Of a stretch of DNA of 64,000 nt, positions 23,568 through 35,900 are shown piece by piece (positions within the stretch are counted from its first letter, which is position 1; each line of letters opens with the position of its first letter). A program made the position numbers and the translations under genes. Under the pieces are notes generated by a model. That model was not told the origin of the DNA, did not search any database, and saw nothing but the letters and a program-made list of their open reading frames with translations. This DNA is from Isoetes taiwanensis (taxonomy: Eukaryota; Streptophyta; Lycopodiopsida; Isoetales; Isoetaceae): assembly GCA_021234155.1 (NCBI GenBank), contig JAJEKV010000034.1, positions 3,837,491 through 3,901,490 on the forward strand, in the 5' to 3' direction.

Positions 23568-23699
23568 ATATCTAACAATGAGCTTCGGGGAATGGCCAAT
23601 ATGATTATACATTGGGTGAAATCATATAGGATTAGTATATATGTCATGGTTGGGAACAAAAGGCAAAGGCAAAAGCATGCCAAAGAAGGCTAAAGTCGC

Positions 23700-23950
23700 A
23701 AAGACTTCTATAAATAGAACCCAAAATATCTCCGCAACCAGAGATCGAATTTGGGCGAATTTACTTTTCTGGAACCGGCTCGGAGTCTAGATTTTGGATT
23801 GGTATGGCACTTGTTCTGATTCATCTGTATATAAGAGAAATGGCAGAAAGAGTGGCCGGGGGTCAAAGAAGACAACTTTACTCTTGGCTCTTGAATCTGA
23901 TTCTAAGAAAGCTATTTTTTTTTTCCTAGAGCTTACATTTGATCTTGTCT

Positions 23951-23952
<2 letters not shown>
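23700..23952 (+). mobile_element. LTR fragment, copy 2, left part
   Basis: This continues at 25304 beyond an inserted LINE. It matches copy 1 (21360 onward) from about 23770. The pre-insertion join GATCTTGTCTAG followed by TAGCCTATTACTATT matches the uninterrupted sequence at about 21530-21555. Confidence 0.6.
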
Positions 23953-23985
<33 letters not shown>

Positions 23986-25292
23986 GACGAAAGCCAAAAA
24001 GTTTATTAATCAGAGAAAAAGTACAAAATTTACATGTCTCATCTAACTGTGTAAGCACAAAAAGATGCCACAGGAGCACGAGCCTGGAGCACAATGTACT
24101 TACTCCATAATAGGAGACTAATGATAAGAATCAATTCGAAGATACTGAATCCAGATGCGTTCCATCAGTTCTGACTCAAGGGAGGAACACTTCGTGGTTT
24201 GTCAATATCTTTTTTACGGGCCACGGTAATAACACGTGTGCAGATGAATAAATGCCACGAAAGATGTGGTGTCTCTGACGTTCCCATATCGACCATAGGA
24301 GCCAAGCTGGAACCAAGATGAAATCGCTTTGTTTAGGCTGGAGGCCATGCGTTGGGATAGGGCGCCAAAAGGATGCATCGGCGGTCAATGTCTTGTTAAC
24401 AAACCTTGTAGCCAGGACCACGGTTTGAACCTCGGGACAATCAAAGAGACAATGCTCAAGAGTCTCAACGTCCAGAAAGACAAAGCGGGCATCTTTGTAG
24501 ATATCGCGAGGATCATAACGATGTCGAAAGGCATTAACCCTGAGCACACATGGATAACTTTTGCCCACAACGGAGACTTTAGGGTGGAGCAACCTATCCC
24601 AAAGCCATCGCCATGTGCGACACAAAGTGGGATGTGGAACTGTAGGTGCCACCCATCCGCAAGCGGAGGGTTGTGGTGCTAAAAAAAAAGCGATATCTTG
24701 ATCGACAAATTGCTTGCCTTTGTGAATATTTTCATGTGATCTCATGGCACCCTTTCGGCCAACACCAACTTACCTTTGTAAGAGCAAATTTTACTGCGAC
24801 CTTCTCCCATAGAATCGTCCCAGCGAGAGAAGCGGGAACTTTGCACGAAATTCAAGCAAGATAAAAGGCGACCCGCCTCATACCATGCTTAAATAGAGAT
24901 AACACCTGCAAGAACCCATCGTCTGCAGTGTAAGGGGATGAGCGGGGGCGCCAATGGAGGTCTTTGAGGGGTGCGGAGGCGTGGTGCCCCACCACCATGG
25001 AGTCTCAATAGGGTGTGGATAGAGGGGCATGGCGGAAAAGATGTCGACCGCCTCCCATCTTTTGCCAACAAGCCCGCGCAAAAATGAAGAAGCACTTGGA
25101 AAAGGCTGCGGATCTGAAATAAAGCCCAAGGTAGGACTGGTTTGTGACCTTCTTGTCTAGAGGGATCTGATGACCAAGAGCTTGTCTAAGAAGGCGTGAA
25201 CCAGGAGAGTCATCCTCACCATTCAGGAGTCTCCAAATGAACTTTGAAATAAGCACTTTGCTCTGCAGTAAGAAGTCCATCATACCCAGACC
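23953..25292 (-). mobile_element. 5'-truncated LINE with poly(A) tail and 11-bp target duplication
   Basis: On the minus strand the element ends in a run of 30 A (plus-strand T at 23953-23982), preceded by a TTAATAAA-type 3' end. ATCTTGTCTAG occurs on both sides, at 23942-23952 and 25293-25303. Copy 1 of the host LTR at about 21533 shows the empty site. Minus-strand frames hold the C-terminal part of a LINE ORF2. LLNGEDDSPGSRLL lies in 25005-25283. A zinc-binding RT-associated region lies in 24176-24745, with WRWLWDRLLHPKVS, a His/Cys-bearing segment (LEHCLFDCPE) and WLLWSIWERQRH. Frames are interrupted. The reverse-transcriptase core is absent through 5' truncation. Confidence 0.85.
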
Positions 25293-25303
25293 ATCTTGTC
25301 TAG

Positions 25304-25537
25304 TAGCCTATTACTATTCTTAAACCCAACTCTTGGTGTATCATATTGACGACAGCTAGCTCGAGGGAGGAGCTACTAGTGGAAACTGATTGTCAGATAT
25401 GCCTTCATTGTCTTTATGTTCGACTTGATATTGCTAGTCGAGTGTGGTGCAGTTAAGTGGAGAGCTCTTTTGATTAAGGCTTTGGCTACTAATTTGTGTA
25501 AAGATTTGATATCTGTTCAGGTGTTTAGATGAACATT
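25304..25537 (+). mobile_element. LTR fragment, copy 2, right part
   Basis: This continues the LTR copy interrupted at 23952 and ends in GATGAACA. It is followed by TTGTATCAG, a degenerate version of the primer-binding site seen after copy 1. Copy 2 therefore looks like a second 5' LTR rather than the 3' partner of copy 1. Confidence 0.55.
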
Positions 25538-25931
25538 GTATCAGAAAAAACCCAAATGAATTGAAGAGATCTTTTATAGAAATTGAAACATCACAAAACA
25601 TGCAATATGTTTCAAAGCTCGTTGAAGCTAAGCAACACATTGCTAAAGCATAAAATCGTCGTCAAATAGACAATAAAGTAGAGAATCATATTTGAGAGTG
25701 CTATCTTTAGATTCATGCTTATTCATGACTCAAATTTTGATATTGTATGATGTTAGATGGCAAGTGGTTCTGCTCTAGTAGATATTTTCTCCACTAGGTT
25801 TTCAGTTCCTCATCTATGTTTATAATTTATGCTGATTAATAAAGCTTTGCATCCTCCAAAAATTAGCAAAAAAAGAGGCGGTTGATTGGTAAAAGTTGGA
25901 GTTGTTGATGATTTAAGTCTTAAATAATTAA
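25538..25931. other. Spacer ending in a target-site duplication
   Basis: No gene is seen. At about 25836-25860 TTAATAAAGCTTTGCATCC followed by short A-runs resembles the 3' end of a decayed LINE. Bases 25915-25931 are the left copy of the 17-bp target duplication of the next element. Confidence 0.4.
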
Positions 25932-27739
25932 GGAGGAAATTTGAGGGAGGAGGATGGCGCTCATGACTATGGTGTTTAGGGCTACCAACGCTTTTCCTTG
26001 TAGCTTGAGCATCCGAGATTTGTTTTTCATGATCTTTAGCTCTTTGGAAAGTTTGTTCCGAGAGCTTCCTAAGTTATCAATTTTGTTGGATTTGGGCTTG
26101 TCTGATTTTGGCGCTTTCGGTAGAAATGGGAAAGATAGACCTTTGCTTCATCAAAGGCGACAAAAAATGACATGAATTTACAGCGATATGTAACTCCTAG
26201 TTGCTATGCAAAAAGAGGTAATAATTTAGTTGGATGTTTTGTGCCTTCGATGGTGGCTGCTCAATGGTCCTTGAAGAAGGGATTCTCCTCCCTTGCAAGG
26301 CAACGTGAGTAATGGAGCATAAGTCAATGGGAATTTGCATCAAATAGTACAAATTCGGTCCTAATATAGTTTCTCCGACTTCATGCTAATGATGATGCAC
26401 GAAATCATCGATTACATTATAAAAGTTTCACATCAAAGATTTAGTGATTGACTTTGTAATCTAGCAAGGCAAGGATATCAAGCGCTTTATAGATGTTGCC
26501 CGAAGGGAGTGAGGATGAGTTGTCGGCAATCTTAGACACATTGAAAGCTTGACAAACTCAGCTTCGACAACAATTATCTCCAGGTGAATATTTTACCAGT
26601 CTGATTGTCAGAATGTAATTCAAGCTTCGGTGTTCACGTGGTTGAGATGGACCATCAAGCTCATATTAAGCATCTTTGAGAACTTGCTTGAGAGCGCCTT
26701 CTTCTTCCTCCTTTTCGAGTCCATCAAATTGTTGGCTATAAACTTTGTTTTTATTATGTTTGATAGTAGTGATCTGCGGTGGACTCTTTGGTGTCTAGAA
26801 GGAGTGATCCACTTCGTGGGGAATCTTTAATGTACCAATATTACTCTCCTGGTTTTATACGAGATATGGTTCACGCATTAAAGATGCCTTGCTGGTTCTC
26901 GATATATAATCTTCCTCCAGATGTAATAGCTCATCATTTTTAGTAGCAATTGCAACTAGACTTGGGGTTCATATCTCACACTCCATTGTGAATAGTCCGA
27001 GGATTTGCGTTTCTGTACCAGTGGACTCGCCCTTTACTATCTATCTATCTATCTATAAATGGTGAAGAGTTGCTATAACTAGAAGTTGGATCTTAAGCTT
27101 CTATCGGTCAAATTAGCCTATTTATTTCTTGATAAGGAGACTTTTGCTAGCATTCGGATGAGATACTTTCATTGTGCTTCAGGCATCTGTTCAATCTAAT
27201 TCTCATTCATCTCAGGTTCAAGCTCCTATTGTTATCTCTTCATCTATTCATGGTCAACCTTTGCTGGTTGTTTCGCATTCCTCAGCTATGGAAGATGCTC
27301 TACTTCTAGTTCCTATGGCATCATCCATAGCACTATCAGCTGCACATATTATTTCTTCTACTCTCCATATTGATGCTTCTTCTTCCCATGCCTCTAAGGT
27401 TGTTATAGCTAATGGTCCTAATCTTCAGTGCTCTAAAGAGTCATGGTAACAGGTCACTTGGAAAAAGGCAGCTAGGAAGAAGTCTGTTGTGCCATCTCAT
27501 GAGGCTATCTCACCTCGTACTATTCAATGGCATAATAATTAAATGTCTGTTGATGATCATAACATGTTGATTGTGATGAGGCCATTAAACACCTCAAGGT
27601 GGCTTCGCAGTTTGATTATATACTTTTGTATAGATGGTTTTACTTAGTGGACTATTTCATCCTCTACTTTTTGGATGTGTCTTGATTTTTCTTGATAATA
27701 GATTGTCGATCCTTCAAAAAGGAAAAAAAAAAAAAAAAG
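25932..27739 (+). mobile_element. LINE carrying only an ORF1-like region, with poly(A) and 17-bp target duplication
   Basis: The 1808-bp element starts GGAGGAAATTTGAGGG and ends in a poly(A) run (27723-27739). It is flanked by AAGTCTTAAATAATTAA at 25915-25931 and a one-mismatch copy at 27740-27756. The interior reads in broken plus-strand frames as a plant LINE ORF1: an N-terminal part from 25954, a DUF4283-like segment around 26850-27040 (PCWFSIYNLPPDV, LGVHISHSIVNSPRICVSV), a Ser-rich linker and a C-terminal VTWKKAARKK segment near 27455. No endonuclease or reverse transcriptase is present, although both ends seem preserved. It therefore resembles the ORF1-only, HAL1-type non-autonomous LINEs. 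Confidence 0.7.
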
Positions 27740-27756
27740 AAGTCTTAAATAGTTAA

Positions 27757-28632
27757 ATATTTTTGCTTTGAATTAGAAGAAAGTTCGGGGCAATGCTTGT
27801 TTTTGTATGATGCATAGAGTAACATGGTGGACATTACAAAATAAAACAAGCATTGGAGAATGTTAAGTAACAAAATAACAACCACCACATCAACTAAGCA
27901 AGCCAATTTTGTAGTGCATAAGCATATCTTAGTAAATATCATAGCTTCTAGTCTAGTTGTGTTGCTTCAACAATTTAGATATTTTGGTAAATGAAATTAT
28001 GTAATTGCAATGGTGGAGAACCGGAGCAAGTTTAAGTAAAGAACGTGCTAGACTTGTATTCAACAATTTAGATATTTTTGGTGAATGAGGTTTGTGCAAT
28101 TGCAATGGTTGAGAAGGCCAATGCAAACCAATGGTGCCATATTAGATAACAGTTTGATTTATATAATTTATGACCTTGTCTTGCGCATATGGTTTTTACA
28201 CTGCAATGATGAAAAATGGCCATAGTCGTAATATCACCCTTGGTCCTAGGAATACGCATGTAACTTGAATACTTGTAGTGAGCAAATCCAACAGAGCACA
28301 TTGTCCAACTGATGAAGTCAAGCATTAAAAAAGTGTACACAACTGCACTCTTCAATAATCATCGTGAAAACTAGATGTTGGATGCTATAATGACCTTTTT
28401 GAGGTGAAGACTCCTGGGCATGTTTGTCACGTCTTGTTAGTCTAGAAAGTAGCATCTCAAGCGCACACAATTTATTGTTTAGTCCAGAAGCCAGCCTAGG
28501 AAGCAGCCAAGGAACCATTTTTTTATTCGAAGAGGACATGAGAAGAGGAGGCTATGAGAGCAATGTAAAACCTAATAAAAATAATTTTGTATCAATGGAA
28601 ATATAATATGCATATACACATAGTAGCAATAC
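27757..28632. other. Spacer with a diverged direct repeat
   Basis: Two related segments, about 27968-28020 and 28060-28112, share CAACAATTTAGATATTTT, GGTAAATGA or GGTGAATGA, and GCAATTGCAATGGT variants. No gene is recognised. The stretch 28560-28632 would hold the 3' untranslated end of the minus-strand gene that follows. Confidence 0.4.
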
Positions 28633-29732
28633 TTAAAACATGTTTATTTTCATTCCAACCTGGGAGGGTTTGAGGTTGGAGATAATCCTTGAAGGAGAGA
28701 GGATGTTTGCGCATAGAAATCCGACGAGCAGGCAAACCGCGGGATCATGGCTATCCCTAGTGCTCACCATAACCTTGTCTTCTCCCATCCACTTATAAGA
28801 TGGACATGTTACACATCCAAAAATGCCACTATCATAAGACATAATTTCATACCCATTCTTGCACACCATTCTAGCCTCAATAGGAAATCTCAAACCATCA
28901 GTATCCCTAAAAACATACCTTATTTCTCTCATTTCCTTCATTGGCCTCATGAAATTATTTCCTGGCCCTCCAACCTTGTCTATGATCCATCCTTTGCTTG
29001 AAATTTCTAGTATTCCAAGTGGTAATTCCATGTATCTGTCTCTGTAGAAACCTATTCTGATCGAGCAGTGCCATTCTCGCCTTTTCCACATGACCATTGG
29101 TATGGCTCCAGTTCTTGGTGCAAATTGTGTGCCTGACCAGTATATTTCTGTGTCAAGGTCTGGTGAAATGCCATATTCTTCGTACCCTGTGGTTGTGTAT
29201 GCTCTGTTTTTCTGATATGCTGGTATATGGCACCAGCATAACACATCTCCTTCATCTGAAAATGGCGGCCTCCTGAATAGAAACGATTACATAAAAATTC
29301 TCAGTGTTCTGTTTTGATCTTCCAAAAAGACCGCTAACATATGCATGATGCTCTGTTCTTGGTTTAAATTCTACGTGTTCTGTTTCTAAAACTGGATTTT
29401 CCAAGAGATTGCTAACGTATACTAACTGCTCTGTTTTCTTGGATTAAATCTTTTGAGCAAATTGCAAATTTTCAAGCAGATAATAAGATTTTAGACTGAA
29501 CTTACCAGAAATTTTCCAGAACCAGGTAAGAATCATTCATGCCATTGATATTTCCTTTAACTCGCAAGAATAACCAGAGCAATGCGTCTTCTGAGGTGCC
29601 TTTGTACACATTGAAGTTATTCGACATCCACCAGTTGCGAAGAACTGTAAAAGTAGAAGGGCCCGAAGGATCTGGCAGAGGATTAGGAGGAGCAGGGGTC
29701 ACATATTCTCCATTTATCAAGCAATTTCCCAT
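28633..29732 (-). CDS. Two-exon gene, unknown function, possible N-myristoylated protein
   Basis: I read two exons on the minus strand: 29732-29506 (first ATG, in-frame stop shortly upstream) and 29272-28633. The 233-bp intron starts GTAAGT and ends in TTCTATTCAG. The join is in phase (TG plus G makes Trp) and gives about 288 residues. The protein begins MGNCLINGE, with Gly2 and Cys4 that could be myristoylated and palmitoylated for membrane attachment. A Pro-rich stretch follows, then a region with many aromatic residues (WWMSNNFNVYKG, LWLFLRVKGN, EIYWSGTQFAP) and a C-terminal block ending in DPAVCLLVGFLC. I do not recognise the family with confidence. The alternation of strands and the hydrophobic C-terminal helix faintly recall LURP-one/Tubby-like beta barrels. 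The long open second exon and clean splice sites argue for a real gene. Confidence 0.6.
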
Positions 29733-31782
29733 CTCACTTATTACACCACGGATCAAACCACAATTTCAACACGCCAATCATCGCAGAATCACTAAAAATA
29801 TGCCGAACACAATACGAAAACTCAATTTCAGACAATATAAGCTTCAAATCTCTCCGACCAAACAATTGAACTATTCCGACAACCAAAGCCTTATTTGTGA
29901 GCCCTAGATGTCGTTTCTCGGCTCTTTATAATGATCTTAAAGAGCTAAAGCGAGGGATGTTGAAAAGATGAAGCGCTCCATATCCAGAACCATGGATCCG
30001 GCAGAAATACACGGGAGAAAAGGGAAGGCTGCAAAGGAGCATGTATCATTTCGTTCTTGGCTTTATCGTGGCTTTCACGAGCAAAAGGGCCCCCTCAATG
30101 TTGAAGGTTTTTACGTGGCATTTTAACGGTCCTTTTGACAATTGCACATTCAACATGAAGGCCAAGAGCCATAACCTACCATTCAATTTCCACATATAGC
30201 TTTAGCTTCTATGGGGATGATTGAATTGAATTGAACTCAATGGTTTTTATCCTATGGGATGATGTGAACGTGTTATATGACATAAATATAAAATTATAAG
30301 AAAATGAACCTTCTTATCAGCCTCATTAACTACAAGAATTTGCTGCGGCGGCGAATCGTCGCACTATTGCTTTCTTATATCTTGAAAGAAGGGAGAAGCT
30401 ACAAGAAATACGACATTGACACTAAGAAATAAGGATATGCAAATGTTTTTCAATGAGTTGATTCCTTGAAATTCAAAGATGATTTAAACCTTAGGCGGTT
30501 TAATATTAACTGCAATTTATATTCTACATAGTCATCATTTACTACTTTGAATGGTGTTTTTTTCTATTACAGATGCGCAGTATATTTTTATGACAATTTC
30601 TTATCTCATTGTAATGTAAATTCCTATTTGCATAAATCTAATGAATATGCTAGATAATCACCATCCACTACTTTGAATAATACGCACAGGACCACTATTT
30701 CAACCAGAGATTGAAAAGTTTATTTTGATGTTCTTTAGATATTTTGATACTTCTTTGTACATAAGGTTGGTAATTTCATGGATATTGTTTTAATATAGAA
30801 AGAGATTTATACATTATTATTCTAATAATACTTTCTAGACAGCATTAGTATCTTCATGGATAATATTATCTTCTGCAAGAGGGAGTACATCATCTCCCAT
30901 TTGGGAGGAACAAACGGACGGCCTACCATGAAAACGACCCAAACCAGATAGTGCAAGGGAGAAGCCTCTTCCATGCGGAAGGAGGCTCGTGCAAAAGCTC
31001 GGTCAACACATTTGGCCCGATAGGTTGATGTTGCTCTGATACGACAGCACACCAGGCATTAGCGAAGAATTGGAGGCAAATCAAGGCGATGGTTGAAAGT
31101 AACGCTGCCGAGATTACAGCCCTAGAAGAAGAGATTGCGATGAGCCTGCCGAGCTGTCTCTCGTGGCAACTCGGGATCTTGCCAAAACTTACAAAGGACT
31201 AGATCTAGATTGGTATATCCAATATTGACATGATGACAAGCAATATGATATGGTGAAGAATTGAATCTTCTTACTCATAACAATCAGAGATATCTTTTTA
31301 CTCATAACAATCACAGATCAATAATAATATGCTCAAATATATCGATCATTAGATACACAATATCTAGTTGAGTAATTCACAAGTTTCTCCCCTAGAACTC
31401 AAAGACGATCCTCAGCTGCATTACTGCCATCTGCTTAACCACTGCCTTGCTTATTCACTCACATGCACCCACTGAGTTAGTCCTTGTGACTAAGTGGGGA
31501 TCCCTAGCTGCCACTGCATGCATGGAACATCTTGGAAATCTTGGATAACAAGAACTGAGCAAATCAAGATGAACCTATGGTTCAATGTTAGGCAATGACA
31601 ACGAAAAAAATGCAATACATGAGCATCAGAAACAAAGAAGATAGTCAAAGTACCAAACCATCAAGATACATAGTCTGGTACAATGGGAAGCTCAACCATC
31701 CTACATGCAGGCCATGTTAGTAGAAAAAAGCCGAGCCAGCTTACATTTCAAACCCTGTAGCATGAGTGGTGGGGTGAACCTC
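29733..31782. other. Upstream region of the two-exon gene and spacer
   Basis: The first few hundred bases (29733 to about 30100) are the likely 5' untranslated region and promoter of the minus-strand gene. A plus-strand frame at 29539-29907 overlaps exon 1 and is a shadow. At about 30330 ACTACAAGAATTTGCTGC resembles a decayed CACTA terminus, without a partner. Nothing else is recognised. The last five bases (ACCTC, 31778-31782) are the left target duplication of the copia element. Confidence 0.35.
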
Positions 31783-32305
31783 TGTTGAATTAAGATCATG
31801 TTTAAGCAGTGCAAGCTCAATAGCATACAGGGACACAATAGATTTCACAGTATTTGCTGAGTATGAACGTTAATATTCATTCCTATGGCCTAAACTAACC
31901 ATGTTAGTAAGGTTTTGAAATCATAGGAATATTTAAAGGTTACATAGTATATATGGCAGAAGGAAAATAACACGAGTTTCTGTCGGTCCGGCATAGCGGC
32001 CGGATCGACTAAGATAAAACAAGTTGAACAGTTATATTTTAGCTATCGATTGATTGCAGAGAGTTTTACAGAAGTATATGTTGATCAAGGGAAAGATTGA
32101 GCTATCGAAAGTGTGGTCAACGAATCTTCAAATTTCGATCAATACCTTTTCTATAGTGATTTTACTGTAGCAGTAATATTTGCATTACATTGTTTGTTTA
32201 TTATGACTATGATTTCCTAGACTTGTAATGTGAATATGAACATAGTCATTATATGCCATTGAGATTTGGCCTAATGTTGTAAACATCTATAGTTTTAATT
32301 TTACA
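31783..32305 (+). repeat. 5' LTR of copia element 1
   Basis: Length is 523 bp, TG...CA ended. Compared with the 3' LTR it has an extra segment of about 27 bp near 31812-31838 and lacks a roughly 33-bp segment present in the 3' LTR near 36325-36357. It also shows scattered substitutions. The LTRs are clearly more diverged than those of copia element 2. Confidence 0.9.
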
Positions 32306-32328
32306 TTAGTATCAGTGCACAGGCAAAT

Positions 32329-32935
32329 ATGGCTACACGTTTTAGAGCAAATCTTCTTAATGCTATAGATGTTTACAAAGGTGAAGGGGATCTCAAATCT
32401 GGAAACAAGGCATCAGACAAGTTCTTGAGCTTAAAAACTTGTGGTATTTAATAGATGAAAATGCTGTTAGACATGTTAGTACAAATGTTATTACATGGGT
32501 TTCAAATGCAGGGGGAACAAGTTCAAGTTCCACTGCTGAAGGGTCAACTATTGTTGGGGGTTCTGGGGGATCTGTGGCTATAACAGTTACCTCAAAAATA
32601 AGTGATGGAAGGTTAAATATCATGGAAGCTCAGGCGATTATTACCTGCAAGGTTGGTTCATTTATCAAGCTAAAACTGAGAGGTATGTCACCTAAGCAGA
32701 TGTGGGAATACATGTTAAGAAATTATGAGGTTAAATCATCTTCTCAGATTGATGTCTTAGACAGAGGACATATATCTAAAATTAGGGGCAGGGGTAAGGG
32801 ATCTCGAGGAGGATGTGCTGCAAGGGAGCAGGAAGAGCAAATCCATTTGTTAATATTGCACAAGAAGCAAAGAGAGAAGAAGATGAACTCAATAAGGATG
32901 TTGAGCTATGTGCATTTGGATTGTGTGCTTTAACT
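32329..32935 (+). pseudogene. gag of copia element 1, frameshifted and internally deleted
   Basis: Translation would start at the ATG at 32329. The first 20 residues resemble those of copia element 2 (NLLNAIDVYKG versus SLLNTIDVYKG). A frameshift near 32390 moves the reading to the frame holding QMWEYMLRNYEVKSSSQID. After that point the sequence jumps to a region matching the part downstream of the zinc knuckle in element 2. Roughly the C-terminal third of gag and both CCHC motifs are therefore missing. Capsid assembly and RNA packaging from this copy would be impossible. Confidence 0.8.
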
Positions 32936-32949
32936 AAAGATAACAAATA

Positions 32950-35900
32950 ATTCTAAGCTCATGATTTTAGATTCAGAAGCTGAGAGGACAGTAACATGCT
33001 CATCTAAAATTCTCAAGAATTGCAAGGAAAGGAAAGGAAAGGAAAGGAGGACATGTGCAAATGGGAAATGGAGAACTACAAAAAATAGAAGATTCAGGGA
33101 TGCTTGAGTTGTATGATCTTGAAGGAAAAGTGATCAAACTAGAAGATGTTTTGTGAGTACCAGGATTAGTTAGGAATTTAATTTCAATATGTCAGTTGGT
33201 GGACCTTGGTTATAAGGTTGTTTTTGAAAAACTTCATTGTAAAGTGTTCCTTGGTAATAAAATCATGTTTACAAGAAAAAGGGTTGGAAATCTCTTTGGA
33301 TTAAATGAAAAACATTTTCTGCCAAATTTGAATCTTGTTACAATTCCTACAATTAAAACATGGGATGAGAGACTCTGCCATGTTAATTCAAAAAAGTTGA
33401 ACTATTAATAAGAAGGGAAATGATTAATGCTCAGCAATGCAATAATGTTGAATTTAAGTGTGCATAGTGTGTTTGCTTGGAAAACACAGCAGACTTCCAT
33501 TTAAAGAAATCAACCAAACGAGCCAAGGGTGTGCTGGATTTTGTACACACTGACTTGCATGGCTTCTTGAATGTCATCAGTTTGTCAGGTAAGAGATATT
33601 TTATGACATTCATAGATGATTTTAGTAGGGAGGCTAAAGTCTAGTGCTTAAAAACTAAGGATTCAGCCTTTGAGGCTTTTAAAGAATATGTCAATGAGAT
33701 GCAAGTGGAAACTGGAAGAAAAGTTAAATGTATACGCTCTGACAGAGAAGGATTATTTGTCAAATAAGTTTATAAATTATTGTAAGCATAAGGAAATCAA
33801 GAAACAACTAACCTGCAGGTTCTCCCCTCAACAAAATGGAATAGCAGAAAGGAAAAGTCGTTCTATTTTGAATACTGTTAGAAGTATGCTCAAGTACTCA
33901 GGGCTACCAAATTTTCTTTGGGATGAGGCAGTCAAAGCAGTTGTGTTGGTGTAGAATACATTGCCATCATTAAGTCTACAAGGTATAATTCCTGAAATGC
34001 TGTGGTCTGGAAAAATGCCATCATATGATAGATTTAAAGCATATGGATGCTTGGCCTTTGTTCATTTGCCTGAGGAGTTGAGGAAGAAATTGGATGATCG
34101 AGCTTACATATCATATCTTGTTGGGTATGATGAATCATCCAAGGCATATAGACTTTATGATCCCAAGAAAAGAAGGGTGCTAGTAAGCCGAGATGTTACA
34201 TTTGATGAAAGTCAGTATTACAAAGCTATACCTAAGATAAATGTGCAAGAAGATCCGACTGAAAGTATTGAAGAATTGACAAATGAATCACAGCAAGATA
34301 AAATCACTTGAACACAAAGTCAGCTTTGACATTGATGATGATGACTACAATCATTTCAGATAACAAAAGTGACATATTTGAATCTGACTTGAGAAATGAG
34401 ATTACGCAGGAAGCAACAAATATGTCACAAAAGGAGGATGAACAAGCTATACAAGGAAAAGGAGAACTGAAGCACAAATACTCAAGGAAGATGCACAAAT
34501 CGATGAAAATATGCATGGACGAGATGATCAAGGGAGAAGCTGAAGGCTTACGGAAGAAAAAGGTGAGATACATAATCTTTTTGAGATTCTTATGCTTTCT
34601 AACTTAAGTGTACCGAAAAATTATGTTGACAAAGAAAAATGGCTCAAAGCCATGCAAGATGAAACGGCATCATTTGCAAGGACTGAGACATGTGAGTTAG
34701 TTGACACTCCAGAAAATAAAAATATAGTTGGGAATAAGTGGCCATTTAAGATCAAAACAGGACCTGATGGAATCAGTCCTAAATATAAGGCACGTTTAGT
34801 AGCACAGGGCTTTTCTCAAAAAAAGGGTCAAGATTATGAAGAAATCTTTTCACCCTTGGCGAAACTGAACAGTATCAGAATGCTTTTGGCTATTGCAAAT
34901 GCTTGCAATCTAGAAATTCATCACATGGATGTAAATACTGCATTTCTAAATGCTAAGCTGGAGGCAGAAATATACATGAGGCAGCCACCTGGATTTGAAA
35001 AAAGGGATAAGAAAGTATGGAAGTTGAATGGGCAGTTTATGGTTTAAAACAATCACCAAGAGAGTGATATAAGTGTGTGGATGGTTATCTCAGAGAACAA
35101 GGTTTCTTGAAGTTCAAGAATGATGGTAATTTATATAAAATTCAGATTGATGGAGAATGGTGCATAATTGCACTCTATGTGGATGATAACATTATGATAT
35201 CCAAAGGGATTAAAGTTTTAGAGCACTGCAAACAACTATTGAACAAGAGATTTCAAATGACAGATTTGGGAGAACTCAAGAAGTCCTTGGGAATTAAGGT
35301 GCATAGAGATAGATTGAAGAAAACATTAAAATTGATTCAAGAAGGACAGATTGCATCTTCTACAAAAATTCAAAATGAATGATTGCAATGTCAGTTAATA
35401 CCTATTGTTCCAGGCAATAAAATCTCTGATCTGATGTGTCCTAAAACAGAAAAAGAAAAAAGAGAAATGCAAAATATCCCATACAGCTCATTAGTTGGCT
35501 GCCTGGCTTATGTAGCAAATTATTCAAGGCCAAATATTGCATATGTTGTAAACATGCTCAACAGGTATCTAAATAACCCTGGAAAGCAACACTGGGTGGC
35601 AACTAAGAGAGTTCTCAAATACCTTAAAGGCACAACAAATTTTGGAGTTACATATTGCATAAATGACTTGACCTTGAAAGCATATTGTGATGCAGACTGG
35701 GGAGGAGACCTCGATCACAAAAATCAACATTAAGATATTTAGCATTCTTGGGAAGAGCACCTATAGCTTGGAAATGTAAAAAACAAACCTCCATTGCATT
35801 GTTTAGTGCAGAAGCAGAATATGCCTCAGCTACTTTGGCTGCAAAAGAACTCGTATATGAGAGAAGACTAATTATAGAACTTGGTTTTGAACAACCTAAT

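Noticed and set aside
29733-29756. Upstream TTG as start of the two-exon gene.
   Set aside because: Nuclear plant genes start at ATG. The first in-frame ATG after an upstream stop is at 29732.
29539-29907. 122-residue plus-strand frame.
   Set aside because: It overlaps exon 1 of the spliced minus-strand gene in antisense and has no domain content.
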